64,000 nucleotides of DNA from positions 69,364,712 to 69,428,711 of the forward strand of contig CM056581.1 in the NCBI GenBank assembly GCA_029721435.1, given 5' to 3'. This stretch comes from Gymnothorax reevesii. Lineage: Eukaryota > Chordata > Actinopteri > Anguilliformes > Muraenidae. A program made the translations under genes and the position numbers. A model generated the notes under the pieces. The model did not search any database and was not told the DNA's origin. It saw only the letters and a list, made by a program, of their open reading frames with translations. Each line of letters starts with the position of its first letter. Position 1 is the stretch's first letter. Shown piece by piece: positions 45,000-57,630 of the stretch.

Positions 45000-47393
45000 T
45001 TAAAGCTGCAAGCAGCGTTGAAAGGGCCCTCACACCCCTCTTGCTTGTTGGGGTGGCAGCAAGATCTTGATGGGTGCAGGTGTCCATTCACAGCCCTTGG
45101 ACACTGCTTGCCTGTGTACAACGTGTTTTCCTGATGGGATCGCAAAAATTTTCTGGAGGGCGCTATGGTACCATTTTGACATGCCTGTCCGCAAAATCTA
45201 AACATAGTTATTGGAATGCCGGGCTCAATGAGTGTGCTGATTTTCGTAAATTTTCAAGCACGCTTAGAGCCCAAAAAGGCAATTCTTTAAAAAATCTGAC
45301 TGGGGGCGCTATAGAGACATTATGCCACATTTAGTGCCAGTTGATGTATTAAATTCAACCTGTGTTTGTAAAATTTGGAAAAACGCAGGAAATGGTTCAT
45401 AGCTCACTTCCTGTTTGGCCAAAAAATTTCAAAAAATTCAGCATTGCCTGGAATGACTAATGCAATTATCACACTAAATTTCATGAATGTTCAGGCACTT
45501 TTATCTTAACGTGGTTGTATCTAGAGGACGCTGTGGAGCCACATGGCCACTCTCGATCTTATATTAGCATATATTTATACTTGAGAAGACAATTTTATCA
45601 AGCTTGGAAAGTTTCAGGCAAATCCCACAAAGTATGTGGGAGTAAATTCAACTTCCTGTTTCATGGCAGGACATCAAAATTCACCGCAATGCCACGGATA
45701 CATCGTTTGATAAATCCAAAAAAGCTTAGCAATTTAACATAGGTAATGTCTGTAGATGTTACTCACCAAATTTTAAGTTGATCGGATAAAATCTCTTGGA
45801 GGAGTTCGTTAAAGTACGACACTTGCGAATTGTGAAAAATCTAAAAAAGTTGCAAATTCAATTAAAAATGGCGAACTTCCTGTTGGGTCTAGGTCGTGGC
45901 ACCAGGAGACTTTTTTTTAGGTCTCAGGATATTCCACATGTCCACCGAAGTTCATACATGCAGGTCAACCACGATGCGAGGGCTGCTTATTTGAAATTTT
46001 CCGGGGGGCGCTATAATGCCATTTTTGCCACGCCTATATGTACATTTTTTATCAGTGTAATAAGAAAGATGGTCTCTAGAATTGTACAAAATTTTTTGAG
46101 TTTTTGAGCATGCTCAGACCCTCAAAAGAGCAATTTTTTAAAAAATCTGATTGGGGGCGGTATAGAGCCATAATGCCATATTTACTGCCCATTTCTGTCT
46201 CAAATTGAAGAAAATCAGACAAATATAATTTTTGCAAAGTTTTGCAAGTTTTTGAGTATGCTAAGGCCTTCAAACGTGTGTTCGTAAAATTTGGAATAAC
46301 GCAGGAAATGGCTCATAGCTCACTTCCTGTTTGGCCGAAAAATTTCAAAAAAATAAGCATAGCCCAAAAAAACAAATGCAATGATCAGACCAAATTTCAT
46401 GAACATTCAAGCACTTTTATCTCAACATGGTTGTGTCAAGAGGGCGCTGTAAAGCCACCTGACCACACCCAATCCAATATCAACATATATATATATTTGG
46501 AGGTAGACTATTATTAAGCCTGTAAAGTTTCACACAAATTTCACAAAGCATGTGCTCATGAAAGCAACTTCCTGTTTCATGGCGGAACATCGAAATTCGC
46601 CGCAACGCCACGGATACAAAGTTCGATGAATCCAAAAAAGCTTCGCAATTTAACATGTACACGGTCTTTTGATGGGATGTGCCAAATTTTAAGTTGATCG
46701 GATAAAATCTCTAGGAGGAGTTCGTTAAAGTACGACGCCTGTGAATGGAAAAAAATTTTAAAAAGTTTCAAATTCAATTAAAAATGGCGGACTTCCTGTT
46801 GAGTCTAGGTCATGGCACCAGGAGACTTTTTTTTAGGTCTTGGCATAGTACACATGTCCACCGAATTTTGTACATGTAGGTTAAACACGCAGCGAGGGCT
46901 GCTTCATTGAAATTTTCTAGGCGGCGCTGTAATGCAATTTTGCCACATCCATCTGTAAACTCTATATCTTTGTAAAAACTATGACCACCTTAATAGGTTT
47001 GCAAAGTTTCGTGAGCTTTCGATCATGCTGAGGCCCTCAAAAATGCAATAATGTATTAGGGGACGCTATAGAGCTACCATGTCACACTTAGTGCCAAATG
47101 AGATATCAAATCAAAGAACTTAATATTTTTTTTGTCGATGAGCCAAGTTTGGTGAATTTTCGAGCAAAAAAGGCCCTCAAAAATGTGTTCGTAATATCTG
47201 AAAAAACGCAGGAAATGGCTCATAGCTCACTTCCTGTGAGGCAAAAAAATTTCAAAAAAACTCACAAAAAAATTTATCATGACTACTATGACCCTATCGA
47301 ATTTCGTGAGAATCCGAACAAGCGCGTTCCAAAATGGCCGTGTGTTTGGTGGCGCTATAGAGCCACCAGGGCATGTCCAAGCACAAAAATAAA
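45000..47393 (-). mobile_element. Array element E7, truncated at its head
   Basis: Tail end TTAAAGCTGCAAGCAGCG at 45000, two units (GTTCGTTAAAGTACGAC near 45806 and 46722), then body to CATGTCCAAGCACAAAAATAAA, which lacks the head. E8 follows directly. Confidence 0.7.
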
Positions 47394-48523
47394 TAAAGCT
47401 GCAAGCAGCGTTGAAAGGGCCCTCGCGCCCTTCGTGCACGTTGGGGTGGCAGCAAGATCTTAATGGGTGAAGGCGTCCATTCACAGCCATTGGACACTGC
47501 TGGACCGCGTACAATGTGGTTTCCTGAGGGGAGTGCAAAAATTTTCTAGAGGGTGATATGGTACCATTTTGATATGCCTGTGCGTAAAATCTACAACATT
47601 GTAATCGTATTACCGAACTCCATGAGTGTGTTGATTTTTGTTAATTTTCCAGCATGTTTAGACCTGCAAAGGAGTAATTCTTTTATAAATCTGATTGGGG
47701 GCGCTATAGAGCCATTATGCCACATTTAGTGCCATTTGATGGATGACATTGAAGAGAATGAGACAATAATCAATTGTGCTCGGTTTTGCAAGCTTTGGAG
47801 TATTCTAAGGCCTTCAAAGGTATGTTCGTGAAATTTGGAAAAACGCAGGAAATAGCTCATCCCTCACTTCCTGTTTGGCCAAAAAAATAGGCCATTGCCC
47901 GGAATGACTACTGCAATGATCCATCTGTAAACCCTATATCCTAGCAAAAAGTATGACCAGCTTATTATGTTTGCAAAGTTTTGTGAGTTTTCAAGCATGC
48001 TGATGCCCTCAAAAAGGCAATTATGTATTAGGGGGCGCTATAGAGCCACCATGTTACACCCAGTGCCAAATGAGATATGGAATCAAAGAACTTAAAATTT
48101 TTAGTCATTGAGCCAAGTTTGGTGAGTTTTCAAGTCTGATAAGGCCCTCAAAAATGTGTTCGTAAAATCTGAAAAAACGCAGGGAATGGCTCATAGCTCA
48201 ACTCCAGTGAGGCAAAAAAATTTATGATGACTACTATGACTCTATCAATTTTCGTGAGAATCCGATCAAGTGCGTTCCAAAATGGCCGCGTGTTTGGTGG
48301 CGCTATAGAGCCACCGGGGCATGTCCAAGCACAAAATCAATAATAGTTTGTAATTTTCACCACGGCTGACGAGTGGTCAAATTTTTGAGTTTTCGTGCAT
48401 GGCAAAGCCCTCAAAAATGCGTTCTCGCCGCAGAATAAAAAGAAGAAGGAAAAGAAGTAGAATAATAAAAATCCCATCAAAAACAATAGGTTCCTCGCAC
48501 CTTGGTCGGTGCTAGGGCCCTAA
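47394..48523 (-). mobile_element. Array element E8, internally deleted
   Basis: A complete tail and a nearly complete head (TCGGTGCTAGGGCCCTAA), but the whole 66-codon-frame unit is missing: sequence jumps from the CAATGAT box to CCATCTGTAAACCC at about 47920. The part 47921-48340 is almost identical to 52718-53135 in E9. Confidence 0.7.
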
Positions 48524-48582
48524 TAATAAAAATCCCATCAAAAACAATGGGTTCCTGGCACCGGTCGGTGCTCGGGCCCTAA
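48524..48582 (-). repeat. Head-only fragment of the array element
   Basis: A second, 59-bp copy of just the head block (AATAAAAATCCCATC...GGTGCTCGGGCCCTAA) directly outside E8, mirroring the head-only fragment at 8525-8614. Confidence 0.7.
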
Positions 48583-49044
48583 TAAAGGGAACATTCTAGT
48601 CACACAAAAATGACAATCAAAGACAGTTTATATGATCTCATTTAGAAATTGCGCACTTGAAATCTCAAACTACTTCGATGTCAGGTTTGCAACTAAAGGA
48701 CATGGAAACGCTTTAACAAGGATTCTTACCCCGCACGCGGTCATCCCCCCGCCCCAAAACCGCCTCAAGAATCACACAATTCCATATCCATAGCCTATTA
48801 TGTCCCATTTGATTTGAGTGACACATCCATTTGAACTTGTGCCTAATACTTTATCATAATCAATTATCCCATTTCCTGATAATGATTCTTCCCATGTCAG
48901 CCATTCTTTATTGGCTAAAATTGATTAACAAATGGGTAGTGCTTTGGTATTGGCCGGGTAGGGCTCAATCTAGAGTAGCCTATTTAATAATATCTTTATA
49001 ATGCACAGTATTATCAATGGTAAAAAAAATTACAAAGACATGAG
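48583..49044. other. No gene seen
   Basis: Unique-looking sequence without a credible frame or repeat. Confidence 0.5.
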
Positions 49045-49368
49045 TTAGTTAATACAGATATCCTCAATTAGAAAATCAAACTCCTCACTCGTGAGAATAT
49101 CACAGTTTTTTAGATTATCACAAACATATAAGGCAGTCGCATTTGTTAATAGAACATGAAGACAATGATGGCGATGTCGAGCCAAAGCCGAAAACCAAAT
49201 TTCACAGATGTTGGTGTTGTATGGCAAGCGGGCACTGAAGGCTGATCCGAGGAAGAAAGCTGCGAATCGTTCTGGATGTGGCTTCAGTGGGGAGATGTAG
49301 CGCAGTATCCCCGATTTAAAGCATTAATGGAGAGGCCTGCGGGGTGCTGTAAAAGCCAGGCTGAGTGT

Positions 49369-49818
49369 CTACTCTACACACCGGAGATTTGTACATGCAA
49401 CAGGTGGTGGGCAACTATCATCCCCTCTGCATTTCACTGCACTGGAGGAGGAGATGGCATCCACTCTTTCTGCAGTGGAAATGCATGGAGAACTTGGAAC
49501 GTCAACGAACTGCGTCAGACACCTTGACACAGACGCCTGTGATATGTGTATGACATCACCAGCCACTCTCTGGAACGACCCATATTCCAGGAGTGACAGC
49601 GCAGTTGTGACGTTGATGACCACGGTTATGTTATGGATAATTGCTGCGGCTGGATAGTCGTTCATCCAGAAGTCGGCAAAGATAGATGATTGCCTCATGC
49701 ACGGTCCAGATGAAAGCACTGGATGCACTCGATGTTTGTTAGTCCCAGGATGTCCAAACGAAGCCAATACATGCGTGGTCGTCTTCGAGCTCGGCGCGCT
49801 CCTCTTACTCATTTCCAA
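49369..49818 (-). pseudogene. PIF/Harbinger transposase remnant
   Basis: The minus-strand frame contains VTTALSLLEYGSFQRVAGDV and then ISQASVSRCLTQFVDV. This is the helix-turn-helix-like N-terminal signature of HARBI1-type transposases (usual form: TALRFYATGSFQ, then GDxxxISQxTVSR). The downstream catalytic DDE part is not recognisable: after the ISQ motif the frame degenerates and stops at 49369. The residues before about 55 do not look like the family. It is a broken fragment, not a host gene. The frame at 49045-49227 minus might belong to the same remnant but shows no motif. Confidence 0.6.
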
Positions 49819-50514
49819 TCACGCAAGAGTGCAAGCAAATGCAGGACTGGCATTTTGGTTTTAGATTTTGAGGGCATGGTAGAATGATGATCTTATGTAT
49901 ACTCGTATTAATTAATTGCTATGTGTTTGTAATTGAACTAATTGGAGAAGAGGCTGTTGCGTAATAGCATGTGATGATTTTGTTTGAAAATTTATTATGG
50001 CTATGAGAAATGTAGTTTATAAATCAGGAAGAACAATCGAATATTGAATGTCTCGACCTTTACCATGTTAAATAAAATAAAATTAATGTTAAAATTCGGC
50101 CTATAACCGACATCAAATGCAATATTCTGTTTTGCCTTATGTTGGCGCTTGACCTTAATACAGCCCTCAAAAGCGCTTAACAGAAAAAGCGCGTAAGCCA
50201 GGGGGAGAATATGCGTAAGCCTTTTTTGCCTGAGAAACACCCGGAAACGCCCCGATTTTGGCCTTGCTCCGTCCCAAGTGGGTAACTGCCTTCGGGGCGC
50301 GTAATGCACAGACTTAAGTCAAGGGATGCGCTTTTTTCGACTTGCGCGCATGGGAGAATAGACCCCATAGTGCGATTCGATATGAATTGAGCTAGACTTC
50401 TTTTGAACTGTATGAGTTGCCAAAATCATAGTCCAATTATTGTATGCTTTAAGAATAAAAAATTGACATTGTAGAATTTAATTCAGCTGCAAGTAAATTA
50501 TTTCAAATTATACC
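49819..50514. other. No gene; edge of a dispersed repeat
   Basis: AT-rich until about 50150, then GC-richer sequence with AAAGCGCTTAAC and ATGGGAGAATAGACCCC (50350-50366), the latter found inverted at 3060-3076. The minus frame 50001-50309 has no domain. Confidence 0.45.
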
Positions 50515-50950
50515 ATGGTCTGAGTGAATACTTTTTTCTGATTGGCTGGCTGGTATGCATTAAAACCGTGGAGCCGCACAGGTAGTTCGGCTACAGTCGT
50601 TTCACCATTCGAAATTCATCCACAAGCCAACTTGTAACCCTAGCAACGTTAGACCTGGTATTGGGCTGGGTACAACGGAAACCTAGCTGCTCATTTATCT
50701 CCAGTAAATTTAGCGGCGTCATATAAGTTGTGTCCTGCGCGGCGGTTAACTATAGGTACTCAAGCGATAATGACCCGAAATATTATAGCAGCGAAGTAAT
50801 CAGGCTTTATTCATTAAACGATTATAATTGTGTACAGTTACAAAGGAAGCTGACGTGTCCACTTCATGTGTCAGCAACTGCTGACAGTTCGCTAGCTACG
50901 TGCAATGCCAGCTGACTTCGGCTCACTGACTGCGGAAACCGTCATAAGTT
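50515..50950. repeat. Uninterrupted copy of the old element split at 38.5-42.2 kb
   Basis: Its two halves match, inverted, 41967-42170 and 38503-38725. It contains CTGATTGGCTGGCTGG, GCATTAAAACCGTGGA, TTTATTCATTAAACGAT and CCACTTCATGTGTCAGC. The family is not recognised. Confidence 0.6.
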
Positions 50951-51276
50951 CATTGTAATTGTGGGTAGCAAGTTAGCTGCAGTCTACATAATCGCTCATA
51001 ATTATGAATAATGTCCATTTCAGCTGGAATCCGTTATCAAATCAGCTGGTAAACTGATGTTAGTGTGTGCAAAAAATTCTTTCTCCATGAACGTAAGATG
51101 AACTAAGATAGCTGGTTCAATTTAACTTGGCCTATAGTAGGCTATTGGGTATGAGAAGGTGCGGCGCCTGTCTAATGATTACCTGCTCGTTTTTTTTTTT
51201 TTTTTTAAGTGCAAAACTTTCACCAAAATTTTCTGAAAGCTACGAGTTGATATCGCTGGTAAATGACCATGGTATA
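50951..51276. other. No gene seen
   Basis: Includes a 16-18 base T-run (about 51190-51207). No feature supported. Confidence 0.45.
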
Positions 51277-51407
51277 AGCGGGATAATCAACTCGAAGGTG
51301 AGTATTCCACGGTTTTAATGCACTTCGCGGAGGCAACCACCCTCCGCATTTGCCTCCGCGTCGTGCATTAAAACCGTGGAATGCACACCTTCTCGTTAAT
51401 TATCCCT
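51277..51407. repeat. Long palindrome sharing a core with the old element
   Basis: Arms GCGGGATAATCAACTCGAAG...TCCACGGTTTTAATGCAC and the inverse GTGCATTAAAACCGTGGA...CTTCTCGTTAATTATCCC face each other across a GC-rich loop with GCGGAGGCAA/TTGCCTCCGC. The core GCATTAAAACCGTGGA also occurs at about 50556. It is probably a foldback miniature element. Confidence 0.75.
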
Positions 51408-51865
51408 TACTTCATTAACATAGCAGTGATTGTAGGAGCGATCTGCCGTGGAATGTGACATGCAGTAACAAGATGACATTGAAATGCCAGCCATACTGAT
51501 AGCAAATTATGCAATGTGTGACCTTTAAGTGAAAGGAAGCAAAGACGTACGAAAGGAACCAAAAATGTACAAGCTATCTCCATGCCAAATTTTAGGTCAT
51601 TGGCCTGACCATAATGGCACAGGAGGCAAAAATATATTTTTTTGGCTATTATTACCCAAAAAAGGCTATTTAAATCATTTCTAAGGCCAGCATCCAAAAA
51701 AAAGAAAAAAAAAAACAGTCTGGGCATATGTTGCTAAGCTACCCCTGTTCCAAATTTCAGGTAATTTTGCCTTAAAATGAAAGCGTGGTGCCCATTCTAT
51801 CAAAAAGCCAGGAGGAAGAGAAGAACAAGCAAACAAAGCTAAAACAGCATATGAAATATTATTAT
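51408..51865. other. No gene; low-complexity patches
   Basis: The minus frames 51407-51727 and 51681-51908 run through A-rich tracts and have no recognised domain. TGACCTAAAATTTGG-like phrases hint at an old repeat. Confidence 0.4.
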
Positions 51866-51953
51866 TCTCTCCCCCAATTGGGGAGTGAAATTTAAAACTC
51901 TCCCCCAATTGGGGAGTGAAATATCAAACTCTCTCCTAATAGGGGAGTGAAAT
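51866..51953. repeat. Three tandem self-complementary units
   Basis: Three copies, about 32 bp apart, of CTCTCCCCCAATTGGGGAGTG. Each contains the perfect palindrome CTCCCCAATTGGGGAG (the third is altered to CTCCTAATAGGGGAG). Each unit can form its own hairpin. Confidence 0.75.
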
Positions 51954-52237
51954 ATAAATATATAACATATAAAACCCACATAATAACTCGGATCAGAAAG
52001 TGGGGTATGCCTTCGTGATACTCAAATCACTTCACAAATAAAAAGTAGATAAGAAAAAAAAAACAAGATTTGCCCTATACAAATGTTGTACTGATGTAAT
52101 AAACATAGTCCAACTTTTCAGAAACTTTTATTCAGAATTTTTTTCTTTATTATAGAAACTATTATTCAGAAATAATATTAATCAAATCGTCTACTGTACA
52201 CTGTAAAAAAAAAAATCCTAATTAAACGGGAAATAAC

Positions 52238-53138
52238 TCCCGATCTTATATTAGCATATATTTATACTTGAGAGGACAATTTTATCAAGCTTGGAAAGTT
52301 TCAGGCAAATTCCACGAAGTATGTGGGAGTAAAATAAACTTCCTGTTTCATGGCAGGACATCAAAATTCACCGCAATGCCACGGATACATCGTTTGATAA
52401 ATCCAAAAAATCTTAGCAATTTAACATCGGTAATGTCTTTAGATGTTATTAACCAAATTTTAAGTTGATCGGATAAAATCTTTAGGAGGAGTTTGTTAAA
52501 GTACAACACTTGCGAATTGCGAAAAATCTAAAAAAGTTGCAATTTCAATTAAAAATGGCGGACTTCCTGTTGAGTCTAGATCATAGCACCAAGAGACTTT
52601 TTTTAGGTCTTGGCATAATACACATGTCCACCGAATTTCGTACATGTAACTTAAACACGCTGTGAGGGCTGCTTCATTGAAATTTTCTAGGTGGCGCTGT
52701 AATGCAATTTTGCCACATCCATCTGTAAACCCTATATCCTAGCAAAAAGTATGACCAGCTTATTATGTTTGCAAAGTTTTGTGAGTTTTCAAGCATGCTG
52801 ATGCCCTCAAAAAGGCAATTATGTATTAGGGGGCGCTATAGAACCACCATGTTACACCCAGTGCCAAATGAGATATGGAATCAAAGAACTTAAAATTTTT
52901 AGTCATTGAGCCAAGTTTGGTGAGTTTTCAAGTCTGATAAGGCCCTCAAAAATGTGTTCGTAAAATCTGAAAAAACGCAGGGAATGGCTCATAGCTCAAC
53001 TCCAGTGTGGCAAAAAAATTTATGATGACTACTATGACTCTATCAATTTTCGTGAGAATCCGATCAAGTGCGTTCCAAAATGGCCGCGTGTTTGGTGGCG
53101 CTATAGAGCCACCGGGGCATGTCCAAGCACAAAATTAA
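52238..53138 (-). mobile_element. Array element E9, truncated at both ends
   Basis: Enters abruptly inside a unit at CCGATCTTATATTAGCATAT and runs through one GTTAAAGTACAACAC box (about 52494) to GTCCAAGCACAAAAT. Both tail and head are missing. The following E10 is joined at TAATTA. Confidence 0.65.
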
Positions 53139-55811
53139 TTAAAGCTGCAAGCAGCGTTGAAAGGGCCCTCGCCCCCCTCGTGCACGTTGGGGTGGCAGCA
53201 AGATCTTGATGGTTGCAGGTGTCCATTAAGAGCCATTGGGCACTGCTAGACTGTGTGCATTGTGGTTTCCTGAGGGGAGTGCAAAAATGTTCTAGAGGGC
53301 GCTACGATACCATTTTGACATGCCTGCGTGCAAAATCTACAACAAGGTAATCGGAATGTCAGGCTCCATGAGTGTGTTGATTTTTGTAAATTTTCCAATA
53401 TGTTTAGACGATCAAAGAGGCAATACTTTTAAATATCTGACTGGGGGCGCTATTGAGCCATTATGCCATATTTAATGCCAATTGATGGATGACATTGAAG
53501 AGAATAAGACATTTATAATGTTTGCTAGGTTTTTTAAGTTTTGGAGCATTCTAAGGCCTGAAAACATGAGTTTGTAAAATTTGGAAAAACGCAGGAAATA
53601 GCTCATAGCTCACTTCCTGTTTATGCAATAATTTCCAAAAAATTAACCATTGCCCAGAATGACTAATGCAATGATCACCCCAAATTTCATGAACATTCAA
53701 GCACTTTTAACTTAACATGGCCGTATCTAGAGGGCGCTGTGGAGCCACCTGGCCACTCCCTATCTAATATTAGCATATAGTTATACTTCGGAGGAAAATA
53801 TTATCAAGCTTGGAAACTTTCAGGCAAATCGAACGAAGTATGTGGGAGTAAAAGCAATTTCCTGTTTCATGGCGGGACATCAAAATTTGCCGCGACGCCA
53901 CGGATACACCGTTGCATCAATCCAAAAAAGCTTCGCAATTTAACATCAGCAAGGTCTTTGGATATTACTTGCCAAATATTAAGTTGATCGGATAAAATCT
54001 CTAGGAGGAGTTCGTTAAAGTACGACGCCTGTGAATGGCAAAAAATCAAAAAAAGTTGCAATTTCAATTAAAAATGGCGGACTTCCTGTTGGGTCTAGGT
54101 CATGGCACCAAGAGACTTTGTTTTAGGTCTCAGGATATTCCACATGTCCACCGAAGTTCATACATGCAGGTCAACCACGGTGCGAGGGCTACTTTTTTGA
54201 AATTTTCCAGGGGGCGCTATAATGCCATTTTTGCCACGATTATATGTAAATTTTTATCAGTGTAATAGGAATGATGGTCTTTAGAATTGTACAAAATTTT
54301 GTGAGTTTTTGAGCATGCTGAGACCCTCAAAAAGGCAATTATTTGAAAAATCTGATTGGGGGCGCTATAGAGCCATAATGCCTCATTTATTGCCAATTAT
54401 TGTCTCAAATTGAAGACAATTAAACAAATATAATTTTTGCAAAGTTTTTTCAAGTTTTCAAGTATGCTAAAGCCTTCAAATGTGTGTTCGTAAAATTTGG
54501 AATAACGCAGGAAATGGCTCATAGCGCACTTCCTGTCTGGCCGAAAAATTTCAAAAAAATAATTATAGCCCAAAAAAACCAATGCAATGATCAGACCAAA
54601 TTTCATGAACATTCAAGCACTTAATTATCAACATGGTCGTGTGAAGAGGGCGCTGTGGAGCCACCTGACCACACCCAATCCAATATCAACATATGGTTAT
54701 ATTTGGAAGTAGACTACTATTAAGCCTGTAAAGTTTCACGCAAATCTCACAATGCATGTGCTCATAAAAGCAACTTCCATTTTCATGGCGGAACATCGAA
54801 ATTCACCGCAACGCCACGGACACAATTTTCGATGAATCCAAAAAAGCTTCGCAATTTAACATGGAAAATGTCTTTAGATGGCCTGTGCCAAATTTTTAGT
54901 TGATCGGATAAAATCTCTAGGAGGAGTTCGTTAAAGTACGACGCCTGTGAATGACAACAAATAATAAAAAGTTGCAAATTCAATTAAAAATGGCGGACTT
55001 CCTGTTGAGTCTAGGTCATGGCACCAAGAGACTTTTTTTTAGGTCTTGGCATAGTACACATGTCCACCGAATGTTGTTCATGTATGTTAAACACCCTGCG
55101 AGGGCTGCTTAATTGAAATATTCTAGGTGGCGCTGTAATGCAATCTTGCCACATCCATCTGTAAACCTCATAGCGTAGTGAAAGGTATTATTGGCTTAAT
55201 AGCATTGCAAAGTTAAGTGAGTTTTCGAGCATGCTGAAGCCCTCAAAAATGAAATTATGTATTAGGGGGCGCTTTAGAGCCACCATGTAACACTTAGTGC
55301 CAAATGAGACATCGAATCAAAGAACTTAATATTTTTAGTCTATGAGCCAAGTTTGGTGAGTTTTCGAGTTTGATAAGGCCCTCAAAAATGTGTTTGTAAA
55401 ATCTGAAAAAACGCAGGAAATGGCTCGTAGCTCACTTCCTGTGCGGCAAAAAAATTTCAAAAAAATTACCAAAAAAATTTATCATGACTGCTATGGCCCA
55501 ATCGAATTTCGTGAGAATCCGAGCAAGTGCGTTCCAAAATGGCCGCGTGTTTGGTGGTGCTATAGAGCCAGCTAGGCATGTCTAAGCACAAAAATAGTAA
55601 TACTTTGCAATTTTCACCACGACTGACGTGTGGGCAAATTTTTGTGAGTTTTTGTGCATGGCAAAGCCCTCAAAAATGCGTTCTCGCAGCAGAATAAAAA
55701 GAAGAAGAAGAAGAAGAATAATAAAAATCCCATCAAAAACAATAGGTTCCTCGCACCTTCGGTGCCAGGACCCGTTCCGGGCCCTGGCACCGGTCGGTGC
55801 TCGGGCCCTAA
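53139..55811 (-). mobile_element. Array element E10, complete, inverted relative of E4
   Basis: Tail TTAAAGCTGCAAGCAGCG, two units (boxes near 54014 and 54930), GAA tract and complete head ending CGGTGCTCGGGCCCTAA. Read in reverse it follows E4 closely, including the two 66-codon frames (53867-54067, 54783-54983), but lacks the piggyBac-like insert. At about 53530-53550 it shows the empty TTAA site. Confidence 0.75.
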
Positions 55812-57630
55812 TTAAAGCTGCAAGCAGCGTTGAAAGGGCCCTCGCTCCCCTCGTGCACAGTGGGGTGGCAGCAAGATCTTGATGGGTGCAGGTGTCCATT
55901 AAGAGCCATTGGACACTGCTAGACTGTGTACAATGTTGTTTCCTGAGGGGAGTGCAAAAATTTTCTGGTGGGCGCTATGATAGAATTTTGACATGCCTGT
56001 GCGCAAAATCTACAACATATTAATCGTAATTCCGAGCTCCATGAGTGTGTTGATTTTTGTAAATTTTCCAGCATGTTTAGACCTTCAAAAGGGCAATTCT
56101 TTTATAATTCTGACTGGGGGCGCTATAATGCCATTTTTGCCACGCCTATTTGTAAATTTTTTATCAGTGTAAAAGGAATGATAATCTTTAAAATTGTGCA
56201 AAATTTTTTGAGTTTTTGAGCATGCTGAAACCCTCAAAAGGGTAATTCTTTTAAAAATCGTATTGGGGGCGCTATAGAGCCATGATGCCTCATTTACTGC
56301 CAATTTTTGTTTCAAATTGAAGACAATGTGACAAATAAAATTTTAGCTAAGTTTCGCAAGTTTTCGAGTATGCTAAGGCCTTCAAATGTGTGTTCATAAA
56401 ATTTGGAATAACGCAGGAAATGACTCATAGCTCACTTCCTGTTTGGCCGAAAAATGTAAAAAAAATCAGCACAGCCCAGAAAAACAAATGCAATGATCAG
56501 ACCAAATTTCATGAACATTCAAGCACTTTTATATCAACATGGCTGTGTCTAGAGGGCGCTGTAGAGCCACCTGACCACACCCACTCCAATATCAACATAT
56601 AGGTATTTTTGGAATTAGGCTATCATTAAGCCCGTAAAGTTTCACGTTAATCTCCCAAAGCATATGCTCATAAAAGCAACTTCCATTTTCATGGCGGAAC
56701 ATCGAAATTCACTGTGACGCCACGGATACAAAGTTCGATGAATCCAAAAAAGCTTCGCAATTTAACATCGACAAGGTCTTTAGATGTCATATGCAAAATT
56801 TTAAGTTGATCGGATAAAATCTCTAGGAGGAGTTCGTAAAAGTACGACGCCTGTGAATGGCAAAAAATTAAAAAAATTTGCAAATTCAATTAAAAATGGC
56901 GGACTTCCTGTTGAGTCTAGGTCATGGCACCAAGAGACTTTTTTTTAGGTCTTGGCATAGTACACATGTCCACCGAATGTTGTTCATGTAGGTTAAACAC
57001 GCTGCGAGGGCTGCTTCATTGAAATTTTCTAGGTGGCGCTGTAATGCAATTTTGCCACATCCATCTCTAAACCCTATATCGTAGTAAAAAGTATAACCAG
57101 CTTAATATGTTTGCAAAGTTTTGTGAGTTTTCGTGCATGTTGATGTCCTCAAAAATGCAATTATGTATTAGGGGGCGCTGTAGGGCCACCATGTCTCACT
57201 CACTGCAAAATGAGATATCAAATTAAAGAACTTAATATTTTTAGTCAATAAGCCAAGTTTGGTGTTTTTTCGAGTATGATAAGGCCCTCAAAAATGTGTT
57301 CATAAAATCTGAAAAAATGCAGGAAATGGCTCATAGCTCACTTCCTGTGAGGCAAAAAAATTTCAAAAAAATGTACAAAAAAATTTATGATGACTACTAT
57401 GACCCTATCAAATTTCGTGAGAATCCGAGCAAGTGCGTTCCAAAATGGCCGTGTGTTTGGTGGCGCTAAAGAGCTACCGGGGCATGTCCAAGCACAAAAG
57501 AAATACTTTGCAATTTTCACCACGACTGACGTGTGGGCTAATTTTTGTGAGTTTTCGTGCATGGCAAAGCCCTCAAAAATGCGTTCTCGCAGCAGAATAA
57601 AAAGAAGAAGAAGAAGAAGAAGAAGAAGAA
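55812..57630 (-). mobile_element. Array element E11, truncated head
   Basis: Joined to E10 through a single TAATTA. One 66-codon unit remains (frame 56689-56889), and a direct join at about 56120 (CTGACTGGGGGCGCTATAAT) has removed part of a unit. It ends in the GAA tract at 57603-57630 without a GGGCCC head. Confidence 0.7.
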
